Shown in pieces: positions 1-7,375 of a DNA stretch of 44,145 nt (position 1 is its first letter; each line of letters opens with the position of its first letter). Position numbers and translations under genes: made by a program. The notes beneath the pieces are model-generated. The model was given only the letters and a program-made list of their open reading frames with translations, ran no database searches and had not been told where the DNA came from. This DNA comes from an uncultured Alistipes sp. (GTDB lineage Bacteria; Bacteroidota; Bacteroidia; Bacteroidales; UBA932), in assembly GCA_900550465.1 (NCBI GenBank), contig URSC01000017.1, forward strand, positions 1 to 44,145. The letters are read 5' to 3'.

Positions 1-296
1 GGTCCACATCCAATAGATGCGACTCTGATATGGCTGTGGCAATTATAAAAAAATCGCTCAAATATAGATTCTATTTCTGAGGCATACCTATAGAAATGCT
101 TCATGACATAGCAAAATAACATATTTGTACAATTGTAGTGCAAAGATTTATTTGCTATACGGTGAATTTTGTAGATGCAAACTTTATAGCAGTTCTCTGA
201 AGTGATACACTGCTTGTCATTTACGCAAGATCTACATTTTTTTGGAGCATAGTATTGCCTTATGCAATGCTGCATTAATTTATTTATCGTTGCCAT
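1..296 (-). CDS. Cys-rich methyltransferase-like protein, 3' end outside window
   Basis: An uninterrupted frame of 98 codons runs from an ATG at 296 (minus) off the left edge, so only the N-terminus is visible. It has many cysteines (residues 11, 21, 24, 30, 36, 40, 56, 62), in the CRSC pattern and further pairs, which suggests a small zinc-binding region. The last visible residues, VASIGCG, look like motif I of a class I SAM-dependent methyltransferase, preceded by an aromatic helix (FYRYASEIESIF). A TATCTTTG box lies 13 bases upstream of the start, which supports this ATG. The function is unknown; the methyltransferase reading rests on one motif. The gene is AT-rich compared with mnmE. Confidence 0.7.
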   Translation of the reverse strand, partial: MATINKLMQHCIRQYYAPKKCRSCVNDKQCITSENCYKVCIYKIHRIANKSLHYNCTNMLFCYVMKHFYRYASEIESIFERFFYNCHSHIRVASIGCG

Positions 297-532
297 CTCT
301 TTCATGTAACAAAGATATAGAACATACTGCTATAAAAAAAGAAAAGAAGCCGACCATAAAATCTATTCTGAATAGCCCAATAAAGTATCGTCGTTTTAAG
401 ATCGACTATTCGCCCTTTTATCCGCTCTTTACTATCCCCCTTTGTCAACGATTCTTGAGCAACAAAAAGGAGCCCGTAAAGAGCGCCATATTAATAGATT
501 ACAATCAATTCAGCTAATTGATAATTAGAGGT
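297..532. other. AT-rich intergenic region
   Basis: This 236-base gap separates the 3' end of mnmE from the left-edge gene. It holds the -7 box above, a 10-base inverted repeat (cgctctttac at 423-432 and gtaaagagcg at 476-485), and an AT-rich 6-bp hairpin just past mnmE (ctaatt at 514-519, aattag at 523-528) with no following T-run. A minus-strand open stretch (302-490) has no start codon. I see no convincing gene. Confidence 0.5.
310..317 (-). promoter_or_regulatory. Bacteroidota -7 box (TATCTTTG) for the left-edge gene
   Basis: The minus strand reads TATCTTTG, an exact match to the TAnnTTTG -7 consensus, 13 bases before the ATG at 296. No clear -33 TTG was found. Inference from consensus only. 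Confidence 0.5.
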
Positions 533-2056
533 TTACTTACCTATGCAAAACCGCGAGAACACGGTAGCCAGCACCTCCTCCGAAGTAACCTCCCCGCAAA
601 TCTCCCCGATATGGTGCAGGGCCTCGCGTATGTCCTGTGTTACGAATTCTGTGGAGACTCCGGCGAGGAGGGCTTCGCGGGCGCGGGTGAGGGCTTCCAG
701 GGCTTTCTGGAGGGCCTGGTAGTGGCGGAGGTTGGTGACGAGGGTGGCGGAGGTGTCGGTTGTGTGGGCTGCGGCGGTGGCGGCGAGGGCTGCGGTGATT
801 TCGGGCAGGCCGAGACGGTTGCGGGCGCTGATGGCGAGGGTGCGGGTGGGGGAGAGGCCCTTCCGGCGGGCGAGGTCCTCGGCTGAGGTCAGCATTGCGG
901 GGATTTCCGGCTCGCTGAGCAGGTCTGCCTTGTTGAGCAGTATCAGCAGCGTCCGCTCGCTGATTCCGCTATGGGTGGGAGCCACGCAATTCCGGATTCC
1001 CTTGTGCTCCATATCCCCCAGCCGCGAGGCAATGGCCCCGAAGGATTCCCCGAATGTCCCGGATCTGGTGGCGTCGAGCATGAGGAGGATGACGGAGGCG
1101 CGCTCGATGGTGCTGTAGGTGCGGTTGATGCCGATGGCCTCGATGGTTTCGGCGGTGTCGCGGATGCCGGCGGTATCGATGAAGCGGAAGGTGGTGCCGG
1201 CGATGTTGACGGTGTCCTCGATGGTGTCGCGGGTGGTGCCGGCAATGTCGGAGACGATGGCCCGTTCCTCGCCTAAGAGGGCGTTCAGGAGGGTACTCTT
1301 GCCGGTGTTGACGGCTCCGACGATGGCGGTGGGGATGCCGTTCTTGATGGCATTTCCTAGGGCAAATGAGTCCACGAGGCGCGAGATATGCTCCGATACC
1401 CGGTCGAGGAGGGCGAGCACATGGCTCCGGTCGGCGAACTCCACGTCCTCCTCGCTGAAGTCCAGCTCCAGCTCCATCAGCGACACGATGTCCATCATCT
1501 GCGAGCGCATCTCCTGCAGTTCGGAGGAATAGCCGCCGCGCATCTGTTTCAGGGCAATATCGTGGGCCGCTCTGTTCTCGGAGGCGATCAGGTCCGCGAC
1601 CGCCTCGGCCTGGGCGAGGTCCATCCGTCCGTTGAGAAAGGCCCGTTTGGTAAATTCTCCGGCGGCGGCCATTACCGCTCCTGCGGCGAGGAGCGCCCTC
1701 AGAATCTCGGACACAATGTATTGGGAACCATGGCAATATATCTCGGCGGAATCCTCTCCGGTGTAGGAGTGGGGGGCACGGAAGATCACTGCCATCACCT
1801 CGTCGATGACGGTCTCGGCATTATCGGTGGAATGACCGGGGCTTTCAGGGAAAATAATCCGCCCGTAGTGCATCTCCCTGGGCCGGAACTCCGCAGCCCG
1901 CGGCCCTTTATCATTGAAAGGCCGGAAGACCTTGTCCAGCACCTCCACCGCCTCCGGTCCGCTGACGCGCACTATCGCGACCGCCCCCTGTCCCGGATCC
2001 GTCGCCCGGGCGCATATCGTAGTCTGTCCGTATATTTTCTCGTTTTCCATTTTCAT
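533..2056 (-). CDS. mnmE: tRNA uridine-5-carboxymethylaminomethyl modification GTPase MnmE
   Basis: MnmE (TrmE), with MnmG, installs the cmnm5 group on U34 of certain tRNAs. The protein has the N-terminal formyl-THF-binding domain, a central helical domain, and an inserted Ras-like G domain with GAVNTGKST (P-loop), GTTRDT (switch), DTAG and NKADL. It ends in FCIGK, which carries the conserved C-terminal cysteine of the CIGK motif. At 507 aa it is about 50 residues longer than E. coli MnmE; the extra length sits between the DTAG and NKAD motifs. The start overlaps the stop of the upstream beta-lactamase gene by 4 bases (ATGA), so translation is probably coupled. A second Met two codons in is an equally possible start. 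Confidence 0.97.
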   Translation of the reverse strand: MKMENEKIYGQTTICARATDPGQGAVAIVRVSGPEAVEVLDKVFRPFNDKGPRAAEFRPREMHYGRIIFPESPGHSTDNAETVIDEVMAVIFRAPHSYTGEDSAEIYCHGSQYIVSEILRALLAAGAVMAAAGEFTKRAFLNGRMDLAQAEAVADLIASENRAAHDIALKQMRGGYSSELQEMRSQMMDIVSLMELELDFSEEDVEFADRSHVLALLDRVSEHISRLVDSFALGNAIKNGIPTAIVGAVNTGKSTLLNALLGEERAIVSDIAGTTRDTIEDTVNIAGTTFRFIDTAGIRDTAETIEAIGINRTYSTIERASVILLMLDATRSGTFGESFGAIASRLGDMEHKGIRNCVAPTHSGISERTLLILLNKADLLSEPEIPAMLTSAEDLARRKGLSPTRTLAISARNRLGLPEITAALAATAAAHTTDTSATLVTNLRHYQALQKALEALTRAREALLAGVSTEFVTQDIREALHHIGEICGEVTSEEVLATVFSRFCIGK

Positions 2057-2934
2057 ATCTTAAAGTATCTGTAAACAATCCCGGCTATCTCCGCCATCAC
2101 GCCGGCATTCACTTCATCCGTCTCCTTCGAATCCATAATCAGAACTGATACATAGCATTTCCTGCCGTCAGGCATATAGATCGCCCCGGCATCGGCATCC
2201 CCGATCATGGTGCCGTCGGGCAGCCGGTCAGAGTGTCCGGTCTTATGCGCAACAGGCACATCCCCGGGAAGGCCTGCCTTCAGCTTATCTTGGCCGGATG
2301 AACATTCCAGCAGAATCCGCTCTAAAAATGCGGAATGTTCCGTGCTCAAAATCTCTCCCGAATATATCTTCTCAAACAGCCGGACAACGGACATCGGCGT
2401 GCTCCAGTTGAGATAGCCGTTCCGGATGTCCCCGTGCATGTCCGCCTCGGTCTCAGTCAGGTTCAGGTCCGTTATTCCGAGCGACTTGATGCATGAGTCG
2501 ACTTTGTCTATACCGCCTGTGAAACCGATCAGCAGGTCGCAGGTGTTGTTGTCGCTGTGCGAGACAGTGTATCCGACAATATCCCGGTAGGAAATCCGGA
2601 TGTCCTGTCCCGGATACCTGTCTCTCAGCGGGCTGTAGGTATTTTCATGCAGTTGTTCCGAGCGGATATGCACAGTGCTGTCCAGCGGAATGCCCTCCGC
2701 ATCCATTTTCCTCAGAGCCGTTACCGCGACATGCAGTTTGAACACACTCATGAGAGGATACTTCCGGCTGTTGTTCACCGTTATGACCGTGTCTCCGCAC
2801 ATTACGGCCACTCCTATTGTAGCCTGCCTGCCAGCGATGACTTTCTCAATGTCTCCGCGCAGGTCTTTTCCGGCAGCGGCGGTCATGCAGCAGATGCACA
2901 GGACAGATGTTATTACGAATCTTCTGACATTCAT
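2053..2934 (-). CDS. Class A beta-lactamase
   Basis: A periplasmic serine beta-lactamase of 293 aa. An N-terminal signal peptide (charged MNVRR, hydrophobic core, cleavage near AAAG at about residue 22) is visible. Motifs: SVFK at 63-66 (nucleophilic Ser and Lys), SDN at 127-129, a likely general base Glu at 163 in ExxMH (the form seen in the CfxA/CepA/PER-type A2 branch rather than ExxLN), and HKTG near 232. It hydrolyses beta-lactam rings; substrate range cannot be read from sequence. It lies 19 bases downstream of rlmD and overlaps mnmE, so it appears to be a resident chromosomal gene cotranscribed with RNA-modification genes. No mobile element flanks it. Confidence 0.93.
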   Translation of the reverse strand: MNVRRFVITSVLCICCMTAAAGKDLRGDIEKVIAGRQATIGVAVMCGDTVITVNNSRKYPLMSVFKLHVAVTALRKMDAEGIPLDSTVHIRSEQLHENTYSPLRDRYPGQDIRISYRDIVGYTVSHSDNNTCDLLIGFTGGIDKVDSCIKSLGITDLNLTETEADMHGDIRNGYLNWSTPMSVVRLFEKIYSGEILSTEHSAFLERILLECSSGQDKLKAGLPGDVPVAHKTGHSDRLPDGTMIGDADAGAIYMPDGRKCYVSVLIMDSKETDEVNAGVMAEIAGIVYRYFKI

Positions 2935-2953
2935 AACATCTTATTATCGGTGA

Positions 2954-4513
2954 TCAGCAGTCCACTTTTTCCAGAAGCGCCACATTCTCCACATGAGTGG
3001 TGTGCGGGAACATGTCCACCGGCCTGATCCTGACCAGCCGGTACGCTCCACCGGAGGTGAGCATGGCGAGGTCGCGGGCCTGTGTGGCCGGATTGCAGCT
3101 TACGTACACGATCTTCCGCGCCCCGGTTCCGAGCAGCACTTCGATGACCGAAGGATGTACCCCGGCTCTGGGCGGGTCGAGTATCACCACGTCCGGCGAG
3201 GCTCCCTGGGCGGCCACGAACTCCGGAGTCAGGATGTCCTTCATGTCCCCGGCGTAGAACCGGCAATTGTCTATCCCGTTGATCCGCGCATTGACCTTCG
3301 CGTCGGCTATGGCCTCGGGCACGTATTCCACGCCCACCACCGAAGCCACGCTCCGGGCCACGAACAGGGCTATCGTCCCGGTCCCGGTGTAGAGGTCGTA
3401 GACGTGCTCCCCGCCCTGGAAATCCGCAAATTCGCGCACCGTCGAGTAGAGCCTGTAGGCCTGCAGCGGATTGGTCTGATAGAAGGATTTCGGCCCGATC
3501 TTGAACCGCAGTCCCTCCATCTCCTCGTATATCGCGTCCTCGCCCCGCGCGTTGAATATCTCCTGGTCGTTTATCGCGTCGTTCATCCGCCCGTTGTACA
3601 GGTAGTTGAGCGACTTGATCTGCGGGAAACGCTCCATAAGCACGTCGAATAGCTTCTCGGCCTCGGTGTCGCAGTCGGAGGGCCTGAATCCGCTTTGCAG
3701 CCACCCGAGCTTAGGCGGATGCGCTCCGAACATGATGGTCAGCATCACCTCCCCCTTAAGATTGGTGCGGATGATGATATTGCGCAGGAAGCCGCTCTGC
3801 TCCCGGATGTTGAAGAAGGGCAGGCCGTGTACTATGGCGTACTGCCTGATGAAGTTGCGTATCTCGTTGGAAGGCTCCGGCTGCAGCCAGCAGTGCCTGA
3901 TGTCCAGTATCTTGTCAAATGCCTTGGAAATGTGGAAGCCGAGGGCAAATCCGGCGGGGTTGGTATTGACGGACGAATACCCTCCGCGCAGGTGCCTCGG
4001 GAAGACTCCGCCCTCGAACTGTGAGGGGTCGAGCGGGGTAGGAGGGTCGAATACCGACGAGGGGTCCTCTCCGCTCTGCAGCCACCGGCGGTCGGAGAAG
4101 GTAAATTCCAGCTTGTTGCGGTACTCCGTAGTGCGCTCCGAAGGCAGGATCGGCAGCACCTCCACCTGGTCCATCGGCAGATGTCCGATGCGGGAGAACT
4201 GGTCCACGACCTGCTGCTGCTTGTACTTGAGCTGCAGGTGATAGGGGAGTTCCTGCCAGGCGCAGCCCCCGCAGTCCTTGTAATGTTCGCAGAATGGCTC
4301 CACCCGGTCCGGCGAGGGCTGCTCGATTTCGACCAGCGTACCCTCGAAGTACTTCTCCCGGCGCTTGTCGATCCGCACGGCCACGACATCCCCCGGCACG
4401 GCATTGGACATGAATACCACTTTCCCGTCAATACGGGCCACCGCCTTTCCCTCGGCACCGACGGACTCCACCGTCACGCCGCGGACTATTTCCTTTTCTT
4501 TCTTTCTACTCAT
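2954..4513 (-). CDS. rlmD: 23S rRNA (uracil-C5)-methyltransferase, RlmD/RumA family
   Basis: A SAM-dependent m5U methyltransferase of 519 aa. It has an N-terminal TRAM RNA-binding domain, the 4Fe-4S cysteines in CEHYKDCGGC, SAM motif DLYTGTG, then DPPRAG and the catalytic cysteine in VYVSCNP. The frame stays open upstream to 4771, but family alignment and a TATTTTTG promoter box put the start at 4513 (MSRKKEK); the upstream 86 codons have no family similarity. RlmD is the usual name; some Bacteroidota members may modify another uridine (RlmC/TrmA specificity is hard to separate). It is the first gene of an rlmD-bla-mnmE operon. Confidence 0.92.
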   Translation of the reverse strand: MSRKKEKEIVRGVTVESVGAEGKAVARIDGKVVFMSNAVPGDVVAVRIDKRREKYFEGTLVEIEQPSPDRVEPFCEHYKDCGGCAWQELPYHLQLKYKQQQVVDQFSRIGHLPMDQVEVLPILPSERTTEYRNKLEFTFSDRRWLQSGEDPSSVFDPPTPLDPSQFEGGVFPRHLRGGYSSVNTNPAGFALGFHISKAFDKILDIRHCWLQPEPSNEIRNFIRQYAIVHGLPFFNIREQSGFLRNIIIRTNLKGEVMLTIMFGAHPPKLGWLQSGFRPSDCDTEAEKLFDVLMERFPQIKSLNYLYNGRMNDAINDQEIFNARGEDAIYEEMEGLRFKIGPKSFYQTNPLQAYRLYSTVREFADFQGGEHVYDLYTGTGTIALFVARSVASVVGVEYVPEAIADAKVNARINGIDNCRFYAGDMKDILTPEFVAAQGASPDVVILDPPRAGVHPSVIEVLLGTGARKIVYVSCNPATQARDLAMLTSGGAYRLVRIRPVDMFPHTTHVENVALLEKVDC

Positions 4514-4518
4514 GGGCG

Positions 4519-4526
4519 CAAAAATA
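4519..4526 (-). promoter_or_regulatory. -7 box (TATTTTTG) for rlmD, likely leaderless
   Basis: The minus strand reads TATTTTTG with only 5 bases between the box and the ATG at 4513. As transcription in Bacteroidota starts a few bases past this box, the mRNA would begin at or next to the start codon. Consensus-based inference. Confidence 0.5.
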
Positions 4527-4551
4527 GGGAAACTTTTCGAAAGGAATTTAC

Positions 4552-4559
4552 TAATTTTG
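4552..4559 (+). promoter_or_regulatory. -7 box (TAATTTTG) for the DUF1016 gene
   Basis: The plus strand reads TAATTTTG, an exact -7 consensus, 105 bases before the ATG at 4665. It is back to back with the rlmD box (25 bases apart), so the two promoters share DNA. Confidence 0.4.
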
Positions 4560-4664
4560 CAATCGTTGTATAATGCATCCCAGTTAGACTTGTACGCATT
4601 AGACATAGTAGCAACATTGTTTACATTGACAAGCGTGAACTTATAACTGGAAAAGATTGAGATC

Positions 4665-5699
4665 ATGACAGATAAAATCCAAGAATCAGAGTACGATGCA
4701 ATTCTGCGACAGGCTGTCGCAGTTATTGACAGGACAAAATCTATGGTGGCGACAACCATGTGTGCTGCCATTGGTACAGCTCATTGGGAAATCGGGAAAT
4801 TGCTTCACGATAAAAAAGTCGAGAGCAAGCATGGAAGTGGTGTGGTCAATCGTTTGTCTTATGACTTAAAGCAACGGTATCCACAGATGGGTGTTTCTCC
4901 AAGAAATCTGTGGGATATGAAAAAATTCTATGAACGTTTCTGTAATAGCGATCCAAAACTGCGACAGGCTGTCGCAGTTTTACCATGGGGGCATATACTT
5001 ACTTTGATGCGGAAGTTTGGAGAAGATGACAATGCCATTTTATACTATGCGCAGGAGATCATTTCAAAAGGTTGGAATCGTGAACTTCTATCCAGTGCCA
5101 TATCACTGAAAATGCATATAATGAAGATTGATCCTTCTGATAACAATTTCCAGCAAACTCTGCCCGCCACACAGGCAATGTTTGCCAATGAGGTATTCAG
5201 AAGCGGTTATAATCTTGGATTCCTAGGCGTCAAAGATCCAATATTAGAAACAGAACTTGAAACTCGACTGGTAGAGAAGGTAAAGCAATTTCTTTTGGAA
5301 CTTGGCAGAGGTTTCACTTATATTGGCAATCAGTATGTACTTGAATACAATGGAAAACGGAGTAAGGTAGATATGCTTTTCTTTCATCGCGGATTACATT
5401 GTCTTGTAGCTATTGATTTGAAGATTGGCGAATTCAAGCCAGAATATGCAGGCAAGATGAACTACTACTTATCATTGCTTGACCGTCTGGAGCGAAGGGA
5501 TGATGAAAACCGTTCTATCGGCATAATTCTATGTGCTGAGAAAGATCGTGTGGAAGTGGAACTGGCATTGGAAGATATGGGCAAGCCCATTGGTGTGGCA
5601 GACTATCAACTGATTGTTCCGCAGGAAGAATTAAAGAAAGTTGTGGCTGAAGAAGTGGAGGCTTTTGGCAAAGAACTACCTATTCGTAGTGAATCCTAA
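4665..5699 (+). CDS. DUF1016/YhcG-type PD-(D/E)XK nuclease-like protein
   Basis: A 344-aa protein with the DUF1016 N-terminal helical domain (about residues 10-155, including HWEIGKLL and LPWGH) and a C-terminal PD-(D/E)XK nuclease fold (about 190-335). Candidate catalytic residues are Asp236 (KVDMLFF) and Asp251/Lys253 (IDLKIGEF). Family members occur in accessory and restriction/defence regions; the biochemical role is not settled. It is a single gene at the edge of the island, beside rlmD. Oddity: the heptapeptide LRQAVAV occurs twice (14-20 and 99-105), encoded by an identical 21-base palindromic DNA repeat. The ATG at 4665 fits the family N-terminus. Confidence 0.88.
   Translation: MTDKIQESEYDAILRQAVAVIDRTKSMVATTMCAAIGTAHWEIGKLLHDKKVESKHGSGVVNRLSYDLKQRYPQMGVSPRNLWDMKKFYERFCNSDPKLRQAVAVLPWGHILTLMRKFGEDDNAILYYAQEIISKGWNRELLSSAISLKMHIMKIDPSDNNFQQTLPATQAMFANEVFRSGYNLGFLGVKDPILETELETRLVEKVKQFLLELGRGFTYIGNQYVLEYNGKRSKVDMLFFHRGLHCLVAIDLKIGEFKPEYAGKMNYYLSLLDRLERRDDENRSIGIILCAEKDRVEVELALEDMGKPIGVADYQLIVPQEELKKVVAEEVEAFGKELPIRSES
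4704..4724 (+). repeat. Palindromic 21-base repeat, copy 1 inside the DUF1016 gene
   Basis: The 21 bases at 4704-4724 recur exactly at 4959-4979. The first 19 bases form a perfect hairpin: ctgcgaca, loop ggc, tgtcgcag. The two copies are 255 bases apart, in the same reading frame, and both encode LRQAVAV. Confidence 0.85.
4959..4979 (+). repeat. Palindromic 21-base repeat, copy 2 inside the DUF1016 gene
   Basis: Exact second copy of the 21-base element at 4704-4724, with an 8-bp stem and 3-base loop, in frame, just before the conserved LPWGH segment of DUF1016. Confidence 0.85.
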
Positions 5700-5843
5700 G
5701 AGAATTCGAAACAAATTTAAAAGCACAAATGAGTAAGAGGGTCTGACACACCAACTGACGGGAATCCTCGGTCTGCATATGACAGATAAATCCTAATTTC
5801 ATAAGATTACATCTTCTATGCTGCAAACAATCAAGTTTTTCCT

Positions 5844-5851
5844 TACATTTG
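5844..5851 (+). promoter_or_regulatory. -7 box (TACATTTG) for the WYL-regulator gene
   Basis: TACATTTG matches TAnnTTTG and ends 19 bases before the ATG at 5871; an AAGGA-like site lies at 5864-5868. The rest of the 171-base gap after the DUF1016 gene shows no gene. Confidence 0.5.
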
Positions 5852-5870
5852 CAAAGCACATATAAGGAAT

Positions 5871-6785
5871 ATGGCAAAGAATTATTTCAAAAGTTATATC
5901 TGGCTGCTGGAAATACTGCAGAGCAGAGGACGTCTTACTTTGAAAGAGCTTCAGAGTCTATGGCTGCGCAGTTCTGTGAATGATGAGGGCAAGGAATTGG
6001 CGGCACGCACTTTTTACAATCATATTCAGTCCATCGCCGATATCTTCGGTATCGAGATTGCGTGCGACCGCAGGGACAATACATATTACATTGACAACGA
6101 AAGCGAGATTGGCGGCAACAGCGTGAGAAACTGGATGCTCGCGGCATTGAGCCTGAACAGTCTCCTGGACGGGAGTGCCGGACTTAAGGACAGGATTTTG
6201 TTCGAGGATGTGCCTTCAAGCCAAAAGTACCTAACCACGGTTATCCAGGCTATCCGGAACAACAATGTACTGAATGTCACTTATCACAGTTACGACGGAC
6301 CTGTTCCCAGAAGTTTGGTACTGGAGCCGTACTGCCTCCGCGAATTCAAGAGACGATGGTATCTGTACGCTCATAAGAATGGTGACGCCGAGCCGCACAT
6401 GTTTGCACTTGACAGGATGCTGAGTATGGAGATCGGGGCGGAGAAGTTCACGCTTCCCAAGAATTTCAATGCACATGAATATTTTGCCGGTATATACGGT
6501 ACAAGAGTATATCCTGACATGAAACCGGAGACAGTCATTCTCAGGGTTTCCGCCAGACAGGCGAAATACTTCAGGTCCCTGCCGCTTCATCAGTCTCAGG
6601 AGATTGTAGAAGAGAACCCCGGGTTCACTGTCTTCAGATATTTCATTACTCCCGACTATGATTTCAAGCAGGATATCCTGTCATTCGGGGACAGTGTTGA
6701 GGTGCTTGAGCCTCAGGAGGTGAGGAAGGCAATCGGAGATATGGTCAGAAGACTCAATAAACAATACAATGGAACTGACGTATAA
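5871..6785 (+). CDS. WYL-domain transcriptional regulator
   Basis: A 304-aa regulator. Residues about 15-70 form a helix-turn-helix-like region (LTLKELQSLW, RTFYNHIQSI). About 120-205 is a WYL domain (PYCLREFKRRWYLYAH, with the aromatic-Tyr-Leu core as WYL in RRWYLYA), and about 215-300 is the C-terminal WCX extension. WYL proteins bind nucleic-acid or nucleotide ligands and often control defence and DNA-damage loci; the ligand here is unknown. It overlaps the next gene by 17 bases, so the two are translated together. It is the best candidate regulator of the island. Confidence 0.9.
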   Translation: MAKNYFKSYIWLLEILQSRGRLTLKELQSLWLRSSVNDEGKELAARTFYNHIQSIADIFGIEIACDRRDNTYYIDNESEIGGNSVRNWMLAALSLNSLLDGSAGLKDRILFEDVPSSQKYLTTVIQAIRNNNVLNVTYHSYDGPVPRSLVLEPYCLREFKRRWYLYAHKNGDAEPHMFALDRMLSMEIGAEKFTLPKNFNAHEYFAGIYGTRVYPDMKPETVILRVSARQAKYFRSLPLHQSQEIVEENPGFTVFRYFITPDYDFKQDILSFGDSVEVLEPQEVRKAIGDMVRRLNKQYNGTDV

Positions 6786-7323
6786 GGGAAAGAAGATATT
6801 TGCGTTCGCGGATACCCACGGTGCCCACCGGCAACTCCATGTACCGGCTGACACGGATATCCTGATCTGCGCCGGTGATGCGGTAGAGGACAATCTTAGG
6901 GAAGGTGATTACGATGATTTTCTGGATTGGTTCTCGGCACAACCTGGCGATTACAGAATATTCATCCCCGGCAATCACGAACTGTCTTTTGATATCTGTC
7001 AGGCAGACAGAGTCCGGCCGTTGTTCGCAAAGTACGGAATCGTACTGATGGAAGATGCTGTGGACGATTTTGACGGCGTTGTAATAGGCTCGATATCCGG
7101 GAACAGCCGGATAGCGGACGAATACATCCCGACGGATATCGACATACTGGTGACTCACTATCCTCCCTACGGTATATTGGACGACGGATTCGGCAGCCCC
7201 GAGATACTGAACTTCGTTCTGAAAGCGCGGCCGGAGTACCATCTCTTCGGTCATGTCCACAGGACTGGTGGAATGAAGGAGATCGGCGCAGTCAACTTTA
7301 TCAATATTTCAACATTTGTCTGA
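6769..7323 (+). CDS. Calcineurin-like metallophosphoesterase
   Basis: A 184-aa single-domain phosphoesterase with all metal-ligand motifs: ADTHG (D15, H17), CAGD (D37), GNHE (N69, H70), THYPP and GHVH. It binds two metal ions and cleaves phosphomono- or diesters; substrate (nucleotide, nucleic acid or other) is not evident. No signal peptide, so cytoplasmic. The start lies inside the 3' end of the WYL gene (17-base overlap), which suggests a functional tie to that regulator, for example removal of its ligand (inference). Confidence 0.9.
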   Translation: MELTYKGKKIFAFADTHGAHRQLHVPADTDILICAGDAVEDNLREGDYDDFLDWFSAQPGDYRIFIPGNHELSFDICQADRVRPLFAKYGIVLMEDAVDDFDGVVIGSISGNSRIADEYIPTDIDILVTHYPPYGILDDGFGSPEILNFVLKARPEYHLFGHVHRTGGMKEIGAVNFINISTFV

Positions 7324-7352
7324 ATCTGCCATTTTTTTGCCGAAGCATCCCG

Positions 7353-7360
7353 TACCTTTG
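7353..7360 (+). promoter_or_regulatory. -7 box (TACCTTTG) inside the island
   Basis: TACCTTTG matches the -7 consensus and ends 15 bases before the ATG at 7376. It decides the start of the downstream gene and suggests that the four genes 7376-10805 can be transcribed separately from the WYL gene. Confidence 0.5.
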
Positions 7361-7375
7361 CATAAAAATAAAAAT

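Noticed and set aside
302..490. Minus-strand open stretch of 62 codons that looks weakly protein-like
   Set aside because: No start codon follows the upstream stop and it runs into the promoter of the left-edge gene; at most a remnant.
242..517. Plus-strand 91-codon frame at the left end
   Set aside because: It overlaps the minus-strand Cys-rich gene and the intergenic region, has no family pattern and no promoter box; composition looks non-coding.
4514..4771. Upstream 86-codon extension of rlmD
   Set aside because: It has no TRAM or family similarity and the promoter box of rlmD lies inside it; it also overlaps the DUF1016 start.
4704..4979. CRISPR-like or IS-end repeat
   Set aside because: Only two copies, inside one coding frame, without spacers of equal size, transposase or target duplication.
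5680..5877. Minus-strand 65-codon frame between the DUF1016 and WYL genes
   Set aside because: No motif, no promoter, and it covers the WYL promoter region.
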